DNA of 5,979 nucleotides, taken from Limimaricola sp041580155 (GTDB lineage Bacteria > Pseudomonadota > Alphaproteobacteria > Rhodobacterales > Rhodobacteraceae). Numbering within the stretch: position 1 is the first letter of the stretch; each line of letters opens with the position of its first letter. The DNA lies in contig JBFGEI010000202.1 of NCBI GenBank assembly GCA_041580155.1, positions 1 through 5,979 of the forward strand. The letters are read 5' to 3'. Of this stretch, positions 1 to 5,926 are shown piece after piece. The notes beneath the pieces were generated by a model, which did not search any database, was not told where the DNA came from, and saw only the letters and a program-made list of their open reading frames with translations. Both the position numbers and the translations under genes were made by a program.

Positions 1-1
1 C

Positions 2-1993
2 CTGGCGATCGGCATCGGCGCCTGGTTCGCTTGTCCGACCGAGCCGACGGCAAGGGTCTACGCGATATCGGCATGCATCGCGGCGCTGCTGGTGCTGGCC
101 TGCTGGCGCGGCCGCGGCGCGATGCTGGTGATGCCGACGCTGGGGTTGGTGCTGGTGATCGCCGGCTTCGGGCTGGCCGGGATGCGCGGCCACTCGGTCG
201 CGGCGCCGGTGCTGGGGTTCCGCTTCTACGGCCCGATCGAAGGCCGGGTGATCAAGATCGACCGGGCCCGCAGCGACGCGCTGCGGCTGACGCTCGACCG
301 GGTGGTGCTTGGCGATCTGGCGCCGCACAGGACCCCGGCGCGGGTGCGGCTGTCGCTGCATGGCGACCAGCCCTGGATCGCGCCGGTGCCGGGGCTTCGG
401 GTGATGATGACCGGGCATCTGTCGCCGCCCTCGGGCCCGGTCGAGCCGGGCGATTTCGACTTTCGGCGCCGCGCCTGGTTCGACCGGCTCGGCGCGGTCG
501 GCTACACAAGGACCCCGGTGCTGGTCGCGGCCGAGGCGCGCGACGGTCGCGCCGGGCTGGCGGTCCAGCGGATGCGCGACCGGCTCAGCGCCGCAATCCG
601 CGACCGGATCGCGGGCGAGGCCGGCGGCTTTGCTGCGGCGGTGACGACGGGCGACCGGTCGGGGCTGGGGCAGGCGGCCAACGCGGCGATGCGCGAGTCG
701 AACCTCTACCACCTGGTGTCGATCTCCGGCATGCACATGGCGATGTTGGCCGGCTTCGTGTTCTGGCTGATCCGCGCCGCGGTGGCGCTGGTGCCGCCGC
801 TGGCGCTGCGGCTGCCGGGCCGCAAGGTCGCCGCGGCGCTGGCACTGCCGGCTTCGGCGGTCTACCTGCTGCTGGCCGGCGGCGCGGTGGCGACCGAACG
901 CGCCTTCGTGATGGTCGCGGTGGCGCTGGTGGCGATCCTGTTCGACCGGCGACCGATCAGCCTGCGCGCGGTGGCGATCGCCGCCGTGGTGGTGCTGGGG
1001 CTGCGGCCCGAGACGCTGACCAACCCCGGATTCCAGATGTCCTTCGCCGCGGTGCTGGGGCTGACCGCGGTGTTCTCGCGGCTACCGCGGTCGATGCACC
1101 AGCCGCGCGGCGCCTGGCGGATCGCGATGCCGGTGCTGATGCTGTTGCTGTCGTCGCTGGTGGCGGGCAGCGCCACCGCGCCTTTCGCCGCCGCGCATTT
1201 CAACCGGATCGCGCATTACGGTCTGTTGGCTAATCTACTGGCGGTGCCGGCGATGGGCATGCTGGTGATGCCCGGCGCGGTGCTGCTGGCGATCACCGGC
1301 CCGCTGGGGCTGGACCAGCCGGCGGTCTGGATGATCGACTACGGCTCGCGCTGGATCCTCTGGGTCGCGGCGCAGGTGTCGCAGATCGGCGGCGCGACTT
1401 CGCCGGTGGTCACCCCGCCGGGCGCGGTCCTGCCGCTGGTCTCGCTTGGCGGTCTGTGGCTGATCCTGTGGCACGGGCGGCTGCGATGGGCCGGGCTCGC
1501 GCCCGGGCTGGTCGCGGCCTGGCTTTGGGCCGGGGCCGAAAGACCCGACCTCCTGGTGGCCGACAGCGGCGTGCTGATCGGGGTCAGGACCGACACCGGG
1601 CGGGCGCTGTCGCGGCCGACCGGCGACGGCTACGCCGCCGAAGGCTGGCTCGAGAACGACGGGTCGGGGCTGACCCAGGCCGAGGCGCATGACCCGGCGC
1701 TGCTGCCGAGGGTCGACCGGGTAGTGCGGGCGCGGCTGGGCAAGGTCGAGATCCGCCAGGTTTCGGGCAAGACGGCGCTGGCGGCGCTGCGCGGCTGCGG
1801 CGGTGCCGACCTGCTGATCCTCAATCGGATCGACGACACCGAGCGGCCCTGCATCGTCTACGACCTGCGGGCGCTGCGCCGCAGCGGTGCGCTGGCGGGA
1901 TGGCTGGACGCGGCGGGCGGCCTGCGGATCGAGACCGCGGCCGAACGCGCCGGCCGCAGGCTCTGGACCGATCCGCGGCTGCGGCGTCAGTAG
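2..1993 (+). CDS. comEC: ComEC/Rec2 family DNA-uptake channel protein (5' partial)
   Basis: Inner-membrane channel family that carries transforming single-stranded DNA into the cytoplasm. The frame is open from the left edge, so the true start lies outside; 663 residues are visible and family lengths suggest a few tens are missing. A GTG or ATG start near 92-122 would delete a hydrophobic N-terminal stretch, so I do not use one. Numbering from base 2: hydrophobic helices in about the first 60 residues; a soluble DUF4131/OB-like part at about 75-205; then the polytopic Competence domain with ISGMHMAML (241-249), ATER (297-300), NPGFQMSFA (341-349) and HFNRIAHYGLLANLL (399-413). A soluble tail of about 150 residues follows from about 514. 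It lacks a visible HxHxDH metallo-beta-lactamase motif, unlike Bacillus ComEC. The stop overlaps the convergent lexA stop. The family assignment is firm; whether this organism is competent is unknown. Confidence 0.95.
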   Translation: MAIGIGAWFACPTEPTARVYAISACIAALLVLACWRGRGAMLVMPTLGLVLVIAGFGLAGMRGHSVAAPVLGFRFYGPIEGRVIKIDRARSDALRLTLDRVVLGDLAPHRTPARVRLSLHGDQPWIAPVPGLRVMMTGHLSPPSGPVEPGDFDFRRRAWFDRLGAVGYTRTPVLVAAEARDGRAGLAVQRMRDRLSAAIRDRIAGEAGGFAAAVTTGDRSGLGQAANAAMRESNLYHLVSISGMHMAMLAGFVFWLIRAAVALVPPLALRLPGRKVAAALALPASAVYLLLAGGAVATERAFVMVAVALVAILFDRRPISLRAVAIAAVVVLGLRPETLTNPGFQMSFAAVLGLTAVFSRLPRSMHQPRGAWRIAMPVLMLLLSSLVAGSATAPFAAAHFNRIAHYGLLANLLAVPAMGMLVMPGAVLLAITGPLGLDQPAVWMIDYGSRWILWVAAQVSQIGGATSPVVTPPGAVLPLVSLGGLWLILWHGRLRWAGLAPGLVAAWLWAGAERPDLLVADSGVLIGVRTDTGRALSRPTGDGYAAEGWLENDGSGLTQAEAHDPALLPRVDRVVRARLGKVEIRQVSGKTALAALRGCGGADLLILNRIDDTERPCIVYDLRALRRSGALAGWLDAAGGLRIETAAERAGRRLWTDPRLRRQ

Positions 1994-2002
1994 CTGCGGA
2001 TC
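1970..2002. terminator. Inverted repeat across the comEC and lexA stop codons, possible bidirectional terminator
   Basis: The left arm GATCCGCGGCT (1970-1980) pairs with the right arm AGCTGCGGATC (1992-2002) over 11 positions, with a single G-U pair in the + strand transcript. Two further pairs (1981-1991 as G-U, 1982-1990 as C-G) extend the stem to 13 with a 7-nt loop. The comEC stop TAG (1991-1993) and lexA stop (1987-1989) both lie in the stem-loop. In the - strand RNA the G-U pairs become C-A mismatches, so the structure should be stronger on the comEC transcript. No T-run follows on either side, so this is not a canonical intrinsic terminator. It may instead block 3' exonucleases or act with Rho. 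The repeat is seen directly; the function is inferred. Confidence 0.5.
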
Positions 2003-2697
2003 AGCCCGACCAGCCGGCCCTGCACCCGGACCTGATCGTCGCGGTACAGCCGGGTCTCGAAGGCCGGGTTCGCCGCCTCGAGCGCGATCATGCCGTTCTG
2101 CCGGCGGAACCGCTTCAGCGTCGCTTCCTGTTCGTCGATCAGCGCCACCACGATGTCGCCGTTGTCGGCGGTGAGGCTTTCGCGGATCACCACGACGTCG
2201 CCGTCGTTGATCCCGGCCTGGATCATCGAATCGCCCCGTACCTCGAGCGCGTAATGGCTGCCCTGGCCGATCATCGCGCCGGGGACCGCGATCTCGTGGC
2301 TGACCTCGCTGATCGCCGAGATCGGCACACCGGCGGCGATCCGGCCCATCACCGGCAGCGTCATCGCCGCCGCGGCGATCGCGGCCGGGACATCGCCGGT
2401 TTCCTTGCTGTTGCGGCGCCGCGTCGCGGCTGCCTCGGCGGCGGATTTCACCGCGGCCTCGGCCGCCAGCCTTGTCTCCATCGCCTCGGGAAGCTTGACG
2501 ATTTCCAGCGCCCGGGCGCGGTGCGCCAGCCGCCGGATGAAGCCGCGTTCCTCGAGCGCAGTGATCAGCCGGTGGATGCCGGACTTCGAGCGCAGGTCGA
2601 GCGCGTCCTTCATTTCGTCGAAGGAGGGCGGCACGCCATCGCGCTGCACGCGGAGGTAGATGAATTCTAGCAGGTCGAGCTGTTTGCGGGTCAGCAT
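1987..2697 (-). CDS. lexA: LexA, SOS-response transcriptional repressor
   Basis: Repressor of DNA-damage genes that self-cleaves when stimulated by RecA filaments. The 236 residues show an N-terminal winged helix-turn-helix (1-68; MLTRKQLDLLEFI, then PSFDEM and SKSGIHRLI as the recognition region). An Ala/Glu/Arg-rich linker follows (about 70-112), then an S24 peptidase domain. The Ala-Gly cleavage site is A122-G123 in GRIAAGVP, the nucleophile is S157 in RGDSM, and the general-base lysine is K195 in EATLKRF. The spacings of 35 and 38 residues nearly match E. coli LexA (84/119/156). It is longer than the 202-residue E. coli protein, mainly in the linker, as is usual in alphaproteobacteria. 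The ATG at 2697 is supported by AAAGGGG five bases upstream and by the standard N-terminus. An SOS box in its promoter indicates autorepression. The 3' end overlaps comEC by 7 bp. Confidence 0.98.
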   Translation of the reverse strand: MLTRKQLDLLEFIYLRVQRDGVPPSFDEMKDALDLRSKSGIHRLITALEERGFIRRLAHRARALEIVKLPEAMETRLAAEAAVKSAAEAAATRRRNSKETGDVPAAIAAAAMTLPVMGRIAAGVPISAISEVSHEIAVPGAMIGQGSHYALEVRGDSMIQAGINDGDVVVIRESLTADNGDIVVALIDEQEATLKRFRRQNGMIALEAANPAFETRLYRDDQVRVQGRLVGLIRSY

Positions 2698-2702
2698 CTG
2701 GG

Positions 2703-2709
2703 CCCCTTT
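2703..2709 (-). promoter_or_regulatory. Ribosome binding site of lexA
   Basis: On the - strand AAAGGGG lies five bases before the ATG at 2697. It is the clearest Shine-Dalgarno-like sequence in the window and fixes the lexA start. The genes of the ung-trpC-moaC-moeA run have weak or badly spaced sites and probably rely on coupling. Confidence 0.7.
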
Positions 2710-2735
2710 CGCCGGACTGCGTCAGTTGGGCTTAT

Positions 2736-2750
2736 GTTCTAGTCCTGTTC
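2736..2750. promoter_or_regulatory. SOS box (LexA operator), GTTC-N7-GTTC
   Basis: On the + strand GTTC (2736-2739) and GTTC (2747-2750) are separated by exactly seven bases. On the - strand, in the lexA direction, this reads GAAC-N7-GAAC. This direct repeat is the established LexA-binding motif of Rhodobacter and other alphaproteobacteria, unlike the palindromic CTGT-N8-ACAG of E. coli. It overlaps the predicted lexA -10 element, which fits negative autoregulation. By eye it is the only exact match in the window. Confidence 0.85.
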
Positions 2751-2764
2751 TCGTTTTGTGTCAA
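2736..2764 (-). promoter_or_regulatory. Predicted sigma70-type promoter of lexA
   Basis: Read on the - strand, a perfect -35 hexamer TTGACA (2764-2759) is followed, after exactly 17 bases, by TAGAAC (2741-2736), a 4/6 match to TATAAT. Transcription would start near 2729, giving a leader of about 30 bases before the lexA ATG. The -35 box ends only 4 bases after the moeA stop codon, so the promoter fills the moeA-lexA gap. The SOS box covers the -10 hexamer and part of the spacer, so bound LexA would block polymerase. The hexamers are seen; the activity is inferred. Confidence 0.7.
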
Positions 2765-2768
2765 TGGG

Positions 2769-3941
2769 CTAGAGGTCGATGATCTCGACCATTTCGCCGA
2801 CGCCGCGGGCCGGGTCGTGCGGCGGTTGCACGATCAGGCAATCGGCCTCCGACAGCACCGACAGAAGCGAGCTGTCCTGCTTGGAAAAAGCGGTCGCTCC
2901 GGACCGGCCGATGCTGGCGCGCAGGTAATGCTCGCGCGGGCCGTTCGCCGCCAGCCCGGCGGCCAGCGGCAGCCGCCGGCGCGGCGCCGGACCCGGTGGC
3001 AGACCTTGCAGCGCGCGGATCAGCGGAAGCATGAAGACATGGCCGCAAACCATTGACGATACCGGGTTTCCGGGCAGGCCAAGCAGCAGGGAGTCGCCGA
3101 TCTTGCCGGCCATCAGCGGCTTGCCGGGGCGCATCGCGACCTTCCAGAAGGCGCGGTCCAGCCCGGCTTCGGCGGCGGCGGCACCGACCAGGTCGTGATC
3201 GCCGACCGACGCCCCGCCGATCGTCACCACCAGGTCGGCGCCGGCAGCCAGCGCGAAGGCCTGGCGCAGCGCCGCCATGCTGTCGCCGGCGATCGGCAGC
3301 AGGCGCGGCCGGGCACCGGCCTGGGCGACCATCGCGTGCAGCCCGTAGGCGTTCGAGGCGATGATCTGGTCCGGACCGGGGTCGCCACCGGGCGAAACCA
3401 GCTCGTCCCCGGTGGCGATGATTGCCACCTGGGGTTGCCGGGTCACCACCAGCCGCGCGTGGTTCATCGCCGCCGCCAGCGCCAGGTCGGCGGGGCGCAG
3501 CCGGCGCGGTGCCGTCAGCTGGTCGCCGACCCGGAAATCGGCGCCCGCCGGGCGGATGTTGCGGTTTTCGGAAATATCGGTGCCGAGGATCACGCTGTCG
3601 CCATCCCGCTCGGTGTCTTCCTGGATCACCACCCGGTCGGCGCCCTCGGGCACCGGGGCGCCGGTGAAGATCCGCGCCGTCTCGCCGGGGCCGACCCGGC
3701 CGGCAAAGCCGTGGCCGGCGGCGGCTTCGCCGATCAGCCGCAGCCGGGCGCCGGGCCTGGTATCGGCATCGCGCACCGCGTAGCCGTCCATCGCCGAGGC
3801 GGCGAAGGGCGGCTGGTCGCGGCCGGCGGCGATCGGCGCCCGCAGCACCCGGCCGAGCGCCTCGGTCAGCGCCACCTCTTCGGTCGCCAGCGGCGTCGCC
3901 AGCGCGAACAGCCGTTCGAGCGCCTCGGCGACCGGGATCAT
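2769..3941 (-). CDS. moeA: MoeA, molybdopterin molybdenumtransferase
   Basis: Catalyses the last common step of molybdenum cofactor synthesis: molybdate is inserted into adenylylated molybdopterin, releasing AMP and active cofactor (cytoplasmic). The 390 residues show the family motifs in order: SAMDGYAV (49-56; its Asp corresponds to E. coli D59), FTGAPVPEGADRVVIQED (92-109), ATGDEL (176-181), TIGGASVGDHD (240-250, the molybdate/MPT-binding loop), KVAMRPGKPLMAGK (267-280) and LPGNPVSSMV (289-298), then the beta-barrel C-terminal domain. E. coli MoeA has 411 residues, so the length is normal. The frame is open further upstream inside moaC, but homology begins at MIPVAEAL. That ATG overlaps the moaC stop as ATGA, the hallmark of translational coupling. 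GGGAGG lies only one base before the ATG, too close for an ideal site, which also favours coupling. It is followed by the lexA promoter with no terminator seen. Confidence 0.97.
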   Translation of the reverse strand: MIPVAEALERLFALATPLATEEVALTEALGRVLRAPIAAGRDQPPFAASAMDGYAVRDADTRPGARLRLIGEAAAGHGFAGRVGPGETARIFTGAPVPEGADRVVIQEDTERDGDSVILGTDISENRNIRPAGADFRVGDQLTAPRRLRPADLALAAAMNHARLVVTRQPQVAIIATGDELVSPGGDPGPDQIIASNAYGLHAMVAQAGARPRLLPIAGDSMAALRQAFALAAGADLVVTIGGASVGDHDLVGAAAAEAGLDRAFWKVAMRPGKPLMAGKIGDSLLLGLPGNPVSSMVCGHVFMLPLIRALQGLPPGPAPRRRLPLAAGLAANGPREHYLRASIGRSGATAFSKQDSSLLSVLSEADCLIVQPPHDPARGVGEMVEIIDL

Positions 3942-4408
3942 GCCTCCCAGCGCCCCGATTTGCCGCCTTCCTTGATCCGCAGCCGGATGCCGCCGATCTG
4001 CATGCCCTTTTCGGCCGCTTTCAGCATGTCGTAAATCGTCAATGTCGCGACCGAGACCGCGGTCAACGCCTCCATCTCGACCCCGGTCCGGCCGGTGGTG
4101 CGCACCGTCGCGGTGACCCGGACCCCGGGCAGGTCGGCGTCGACGTCGAGGTCGATCGTCACCTTCGACAGCGGCAGCGGGTGGCACAGCGGGATCAACT
4201 CGGCAGTGCGCTTGGCCGCCATGATCCCGGCCAGCCGCGCCGTTCCCAGCACGTCGCCCTTGCCGGCGCGCCCCTGGGTGACCAGCGCCAGCGTGTCGGG
4301 CTGCATCACCACGTGACCTTCGGCGACGGCCAGCCGGTCGGTCACCTGCTTGTCGGTGACATCGACCATATGGGCGTGGCCGGCGGCGTCGAAATGGGTC
4401 AGCGGCAT
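3938..4408 (-). CDS. moaC: MoaC, cyclic pyranopterin monophosphate synthase
   Basis: Converts the MoaA product, 3',8-cyclo-7,8-dihydroguanosine triphosphate, to cyclic pyranopterin monophosphate, the first stable pterin of molybdenum cofactor synthesis. The 156 residues (E. coli MoaC has 161) align along their whole length: THFDAAGHAHMVDVT near the start, KGDVLGTARLAGIMAAKR (50-67), LIPLCHPLPLSKV (71-83, with H76 matching E. coli H77), TGRTGVEMEALTA (105-117) and TIYDMLKA (124-131). D127 and K130 match the catalytic D128 and K131 of E. coli. A much longer open frame continues upstream through trpC, but it has no MoaC homology and is a high-GC artefact. The ATG at 4408 shares one base with the trpC stop (TGATG), and the stop overlaps the moeA start by four bases. 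No partner moaA is in the window. Confidence 0.98.
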   Translation of the reverse strand: MPLTHFDAAGHAHMVDVTDKQVTDRLAVAEGHVVMQPDTLALVTQGRAGKGDVLGTARLAGIMAAKRTAELIPLCHPLPLSKVTIDLDVDADLPGVRVTATVRTTGRTGVEMEALTAVSVATLTIYDMLKAAEKGMQIGGIRLRIKEGGKSGRWEA

Positions 4409-5217
4409 CACATGCCGCCGGGCGCTGTCAGCGGGTTGGCAAGGATGCTGCGGGTCGCCGCGGTCACGTCCTCGACCCGCATCAGGCTTTCGCCGATCAG
4501 GAAGCTGCGGGCGCCGTAGCGCGCCAGGTCGGCCAGGTCCTCCGGCCGGTTCAGCCCGCTTTCGGCGACGATCATCCGGTCGACCGGCACGTGCTTGGCC
4601 AGCTTGCGGGTGGTGTCGAGCGTGACCTCGAAGGTCTGCAGGTTGCGATTGTTGATGCCGATCAGCCGCGACGACAGATGCGCGGCACGGTCCAGCTCGG
4701 CCCGGTCGTGCACCTCGATCAGCGCGTCCATGCCCCAGCGCGTCGCCGCGTCCTCGAGCTCCTGCGCCTGGGCGTCCGAGACGCTGGCCATGATGATCAG
4801 GATGCAGTCGGCGCCAAGCGCGCGGCTTTCGGCGACCTGCCAGGGATCGTAGAGGAAATCCTTGCGCAGCACCGGCAGCGACACCGCGGCGCGGGCCTCG
4901 ACGAGGTAGTCGTCGGCGCCCTGGAACGACGGGCCGTCGGTCAGCACCGACAGGCAGGCGGCGCCGCCTTCCTCGTAGGCCCGGGCCAGCGCCGGCGGAT
5001 CGAAGTCGGCGCGGATCAGCCCCTTCGAAGGGCTGGCCTTCTTGATCTCGGCGATCAGGCCATAGCCTTCGCGCGCGGCCTCGGTCAGGCGGGCAGCAAA
5101 GCCGCGGGGGGCGGGGGCCTGCGCGGCACGCGCCTCGATTTCGGCCAGCGGCAGCGTGGATTTGCGCGCCGCGACCTCTTCGAGTTTGTAAGCCTTGATC
5201 TTGTCGAGAATATCCAT
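4408..5217 (-). CDS. trpC: TrpC, indole-3-glycerol phosphate synthase
   Basis: Closes the indole ring in tryptophan synthesis, converting carboxyphenylamino-deoxyribulose phosphate to indole-3-glycerol phosphate with loss of CO2 and water (cytoplasmic TIM barrel). It has 269 residues and is a stand-alone enzyme with no fused TrpF domain. Active-site motifs are all present: IAEIKKASPSKG (E57, K59), LRKDFLYDPWQ (K119, the general acid), LIEVHD (E168, the general base), IGINNRNLQTF (N189, R191) and VAESG (E219, S220). They match the Sulfolobus enzyme residues E51, K53, K110, E159, N180, R182, E210 and S211. The ATG at 5217 gives the standard MDILDKIKAYKLEEV start. Only 9 bases separate it from the ung stop and they contain no clear Shine-Dalgarno sequence. 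The 3' end overlaps moaC by one base. trpD, trpG and trpE are not recognisable in the window. Confidence 0.98.
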   Translation of the reverse strand: MDILDKIKAYKLEEVAARKSTLPLAEIEARAAQAPAPRGFAARLTEAAREGYGLIAEIKKASPSKGLIRADFDPPALARAYEEGGAACLSVLTDGPSFQGADDYLVEARAAVSLPVLRKDFLYDPWQVAESRALGADCILIIMASVSDAQAQELEDAATRWGMDALIEVHDRAELDRAAHLSSRLIGINNRNLQTFEVTLDTTRKLAKHVPVDRMIVAESGLNRPEDLADLARYGARSFLIGESLMRVEDVTAATRSILANPLTAPGGM

Positions 5218-5226
5218 GCGTCGGTT

Positions 5227-5916
5227 CTAGCTGGCGTCGGCGGCGTTGAAAAGCGGCTCTGAACGCCGATCGCCGCACCAGTCGATCGGCGTGGCGCCGC
5301 GGCCCAGCAGCCAGTCGTTGACCCGGCTGAACGGCCGGCTGCCGAAGAAACCGCGGCTGGCCGAGAGCGGCGACGGGTGCACGCTGCGCAGCGCCAGGTG
5401 CTGGGTCCCGAGAATTGGCTCCGCGACCTTCTGCGCATGGTTGCCCCAAAGCACGAAGGCGCGCGGCTGCGGCGCCAGCCGGTCCAGCACCTGAGCGGTC
5501 AGCCGGTCCCAGCCCCAGCGGGCGTGGCCGCCGGCCTTGCCCGGTTCGACCGACAGCGCGGTGTTGAGCAGCAGCACCCCCTGGCGCGCCCAGTGGTCGA
5601 GATCGCCATGCGCCGGGGCGCAGTGAAGATCGTCGCGCATCTCCTTGAAGATGTTGCGCAAACTTGGGGGCAGGGTGGTCAGGAACCGGGGCACCGAAAA
5701 CGCCAGCCCGGTGGCGTGTCCGGGGCGTGGATAGGGATCCTGGCCAAGGATCACCACCTTGACCGCCGCGGGCGGCGTCAGCTCGAGCGCGCGAAACCGC
5801 AGCGGATCGGGAGGCAGCACCTGCGGCCGCGCCGCCAGCCGCGCCGACAGCGCCGGCCAGTCGTCGCGAAAGAACGGCAGATCGGCCCAGGCCTCGGGCG
5901 GGGCGATGGCGGTCAC
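5227..5916 (-). CDS. ung: Uracil-DNA glycosylase, family 1 (UNG)
   Basis: Removes uracil from DNA after cytosine deamination or dUTP misincorporation, starting base excision repair. The 229 residues equal the E. coli length. Motifs: VVILGQDPY (54-62; D60 is the water-activating Asp), LAFSV (71-75; F73 stacks on uracil), LLLNTALSV (115-123; N118 recognises uracil) and HPSPLSASRGFFG (180-192; H180 catalytic, Leu-bearing minor-groove loop). The position after GQDPY is Pro63 where E. coli and human enzymes have His. The start is a GTG at 5916, chosen because it gives the family length and no in-frame start lies upstream. The frame is nevertheless open to the window edge, so a longer N-terminus cannot be fully excluded. 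No good ribosome binding site is visible. The gene is 9 bp ahead of trpC and probably co-transcribed with it, although the two pathways are unrelated. Confidence 0.95.
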   Translation of the reverse strand: MTAIAPPEAWADLPFFRDDWPALSARLAARPQVLPPDPLRFRALELTPPAAVKVVILGQDPYPRPGHATGLAFSVPRFLTTLPPSLRNIFKEMRDDLHCAPAHGDLDHWARQGVLLLNTALSVEPGKAGGHARWGWDRLTAQVLDRLAPQPRAFVLWGNHAQKVAEPILGTQHLALRSVHPSPLSASRGFFGSRPFSRVNDWLLGRGATPIDWCGDRRSEPLFNAADAS

Positions 5917-5926
5917 GCGGGCCGGG

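Noticed and set aside
327..525. Repeated short run AGGACCCCGG in comEC (near 329 and 509)
   Set aside because: It is only about ten bases, in different protein contexts, and is expected by chance in G+C-rich coding DNA.
31..1233. 400-codon open frame on the + strand overlapping comEC
   Set aside because: It is rich in Arg, Gly, Ala and Asp with no recognisable motif, and lies in another frame of a clear ComEC gene. Such frames arise when third positions are nearly all G or C.
1900..2670. 256-codon + strand frame antisense to lexA
   Set aside because: It has low-complexity composition and is explained as the shadow of lexA.
3195..4034. 279-codon + strand frame antisense to moeA
   Set aside because: It is His/Arg/Gly-rich with no motif, and is complementary to well-conserved MoeA and MoaC codons.
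3942..4187. N-terminal extension of MoeA to 472 residues
   Set aside because: The added part is Arg/Gly-rich, lies in a different frame of moaC and has no MoeA homology; the ATG at 3941 matches the family start and overlaps the moaC stop.
5224..5238. Possible second SOS box before trpC
   Set aside because: GTTC at 5224-5227 is followed seven bases later by CGTC, and there is no half-site on the other side; one half-site is not enough.
4409..5449. N-terminal extension of MoaC to 503 residues
   Set aside because: It is an out-of-frame reading of trpC and the end of ung; MoaC homology begins at 4408.
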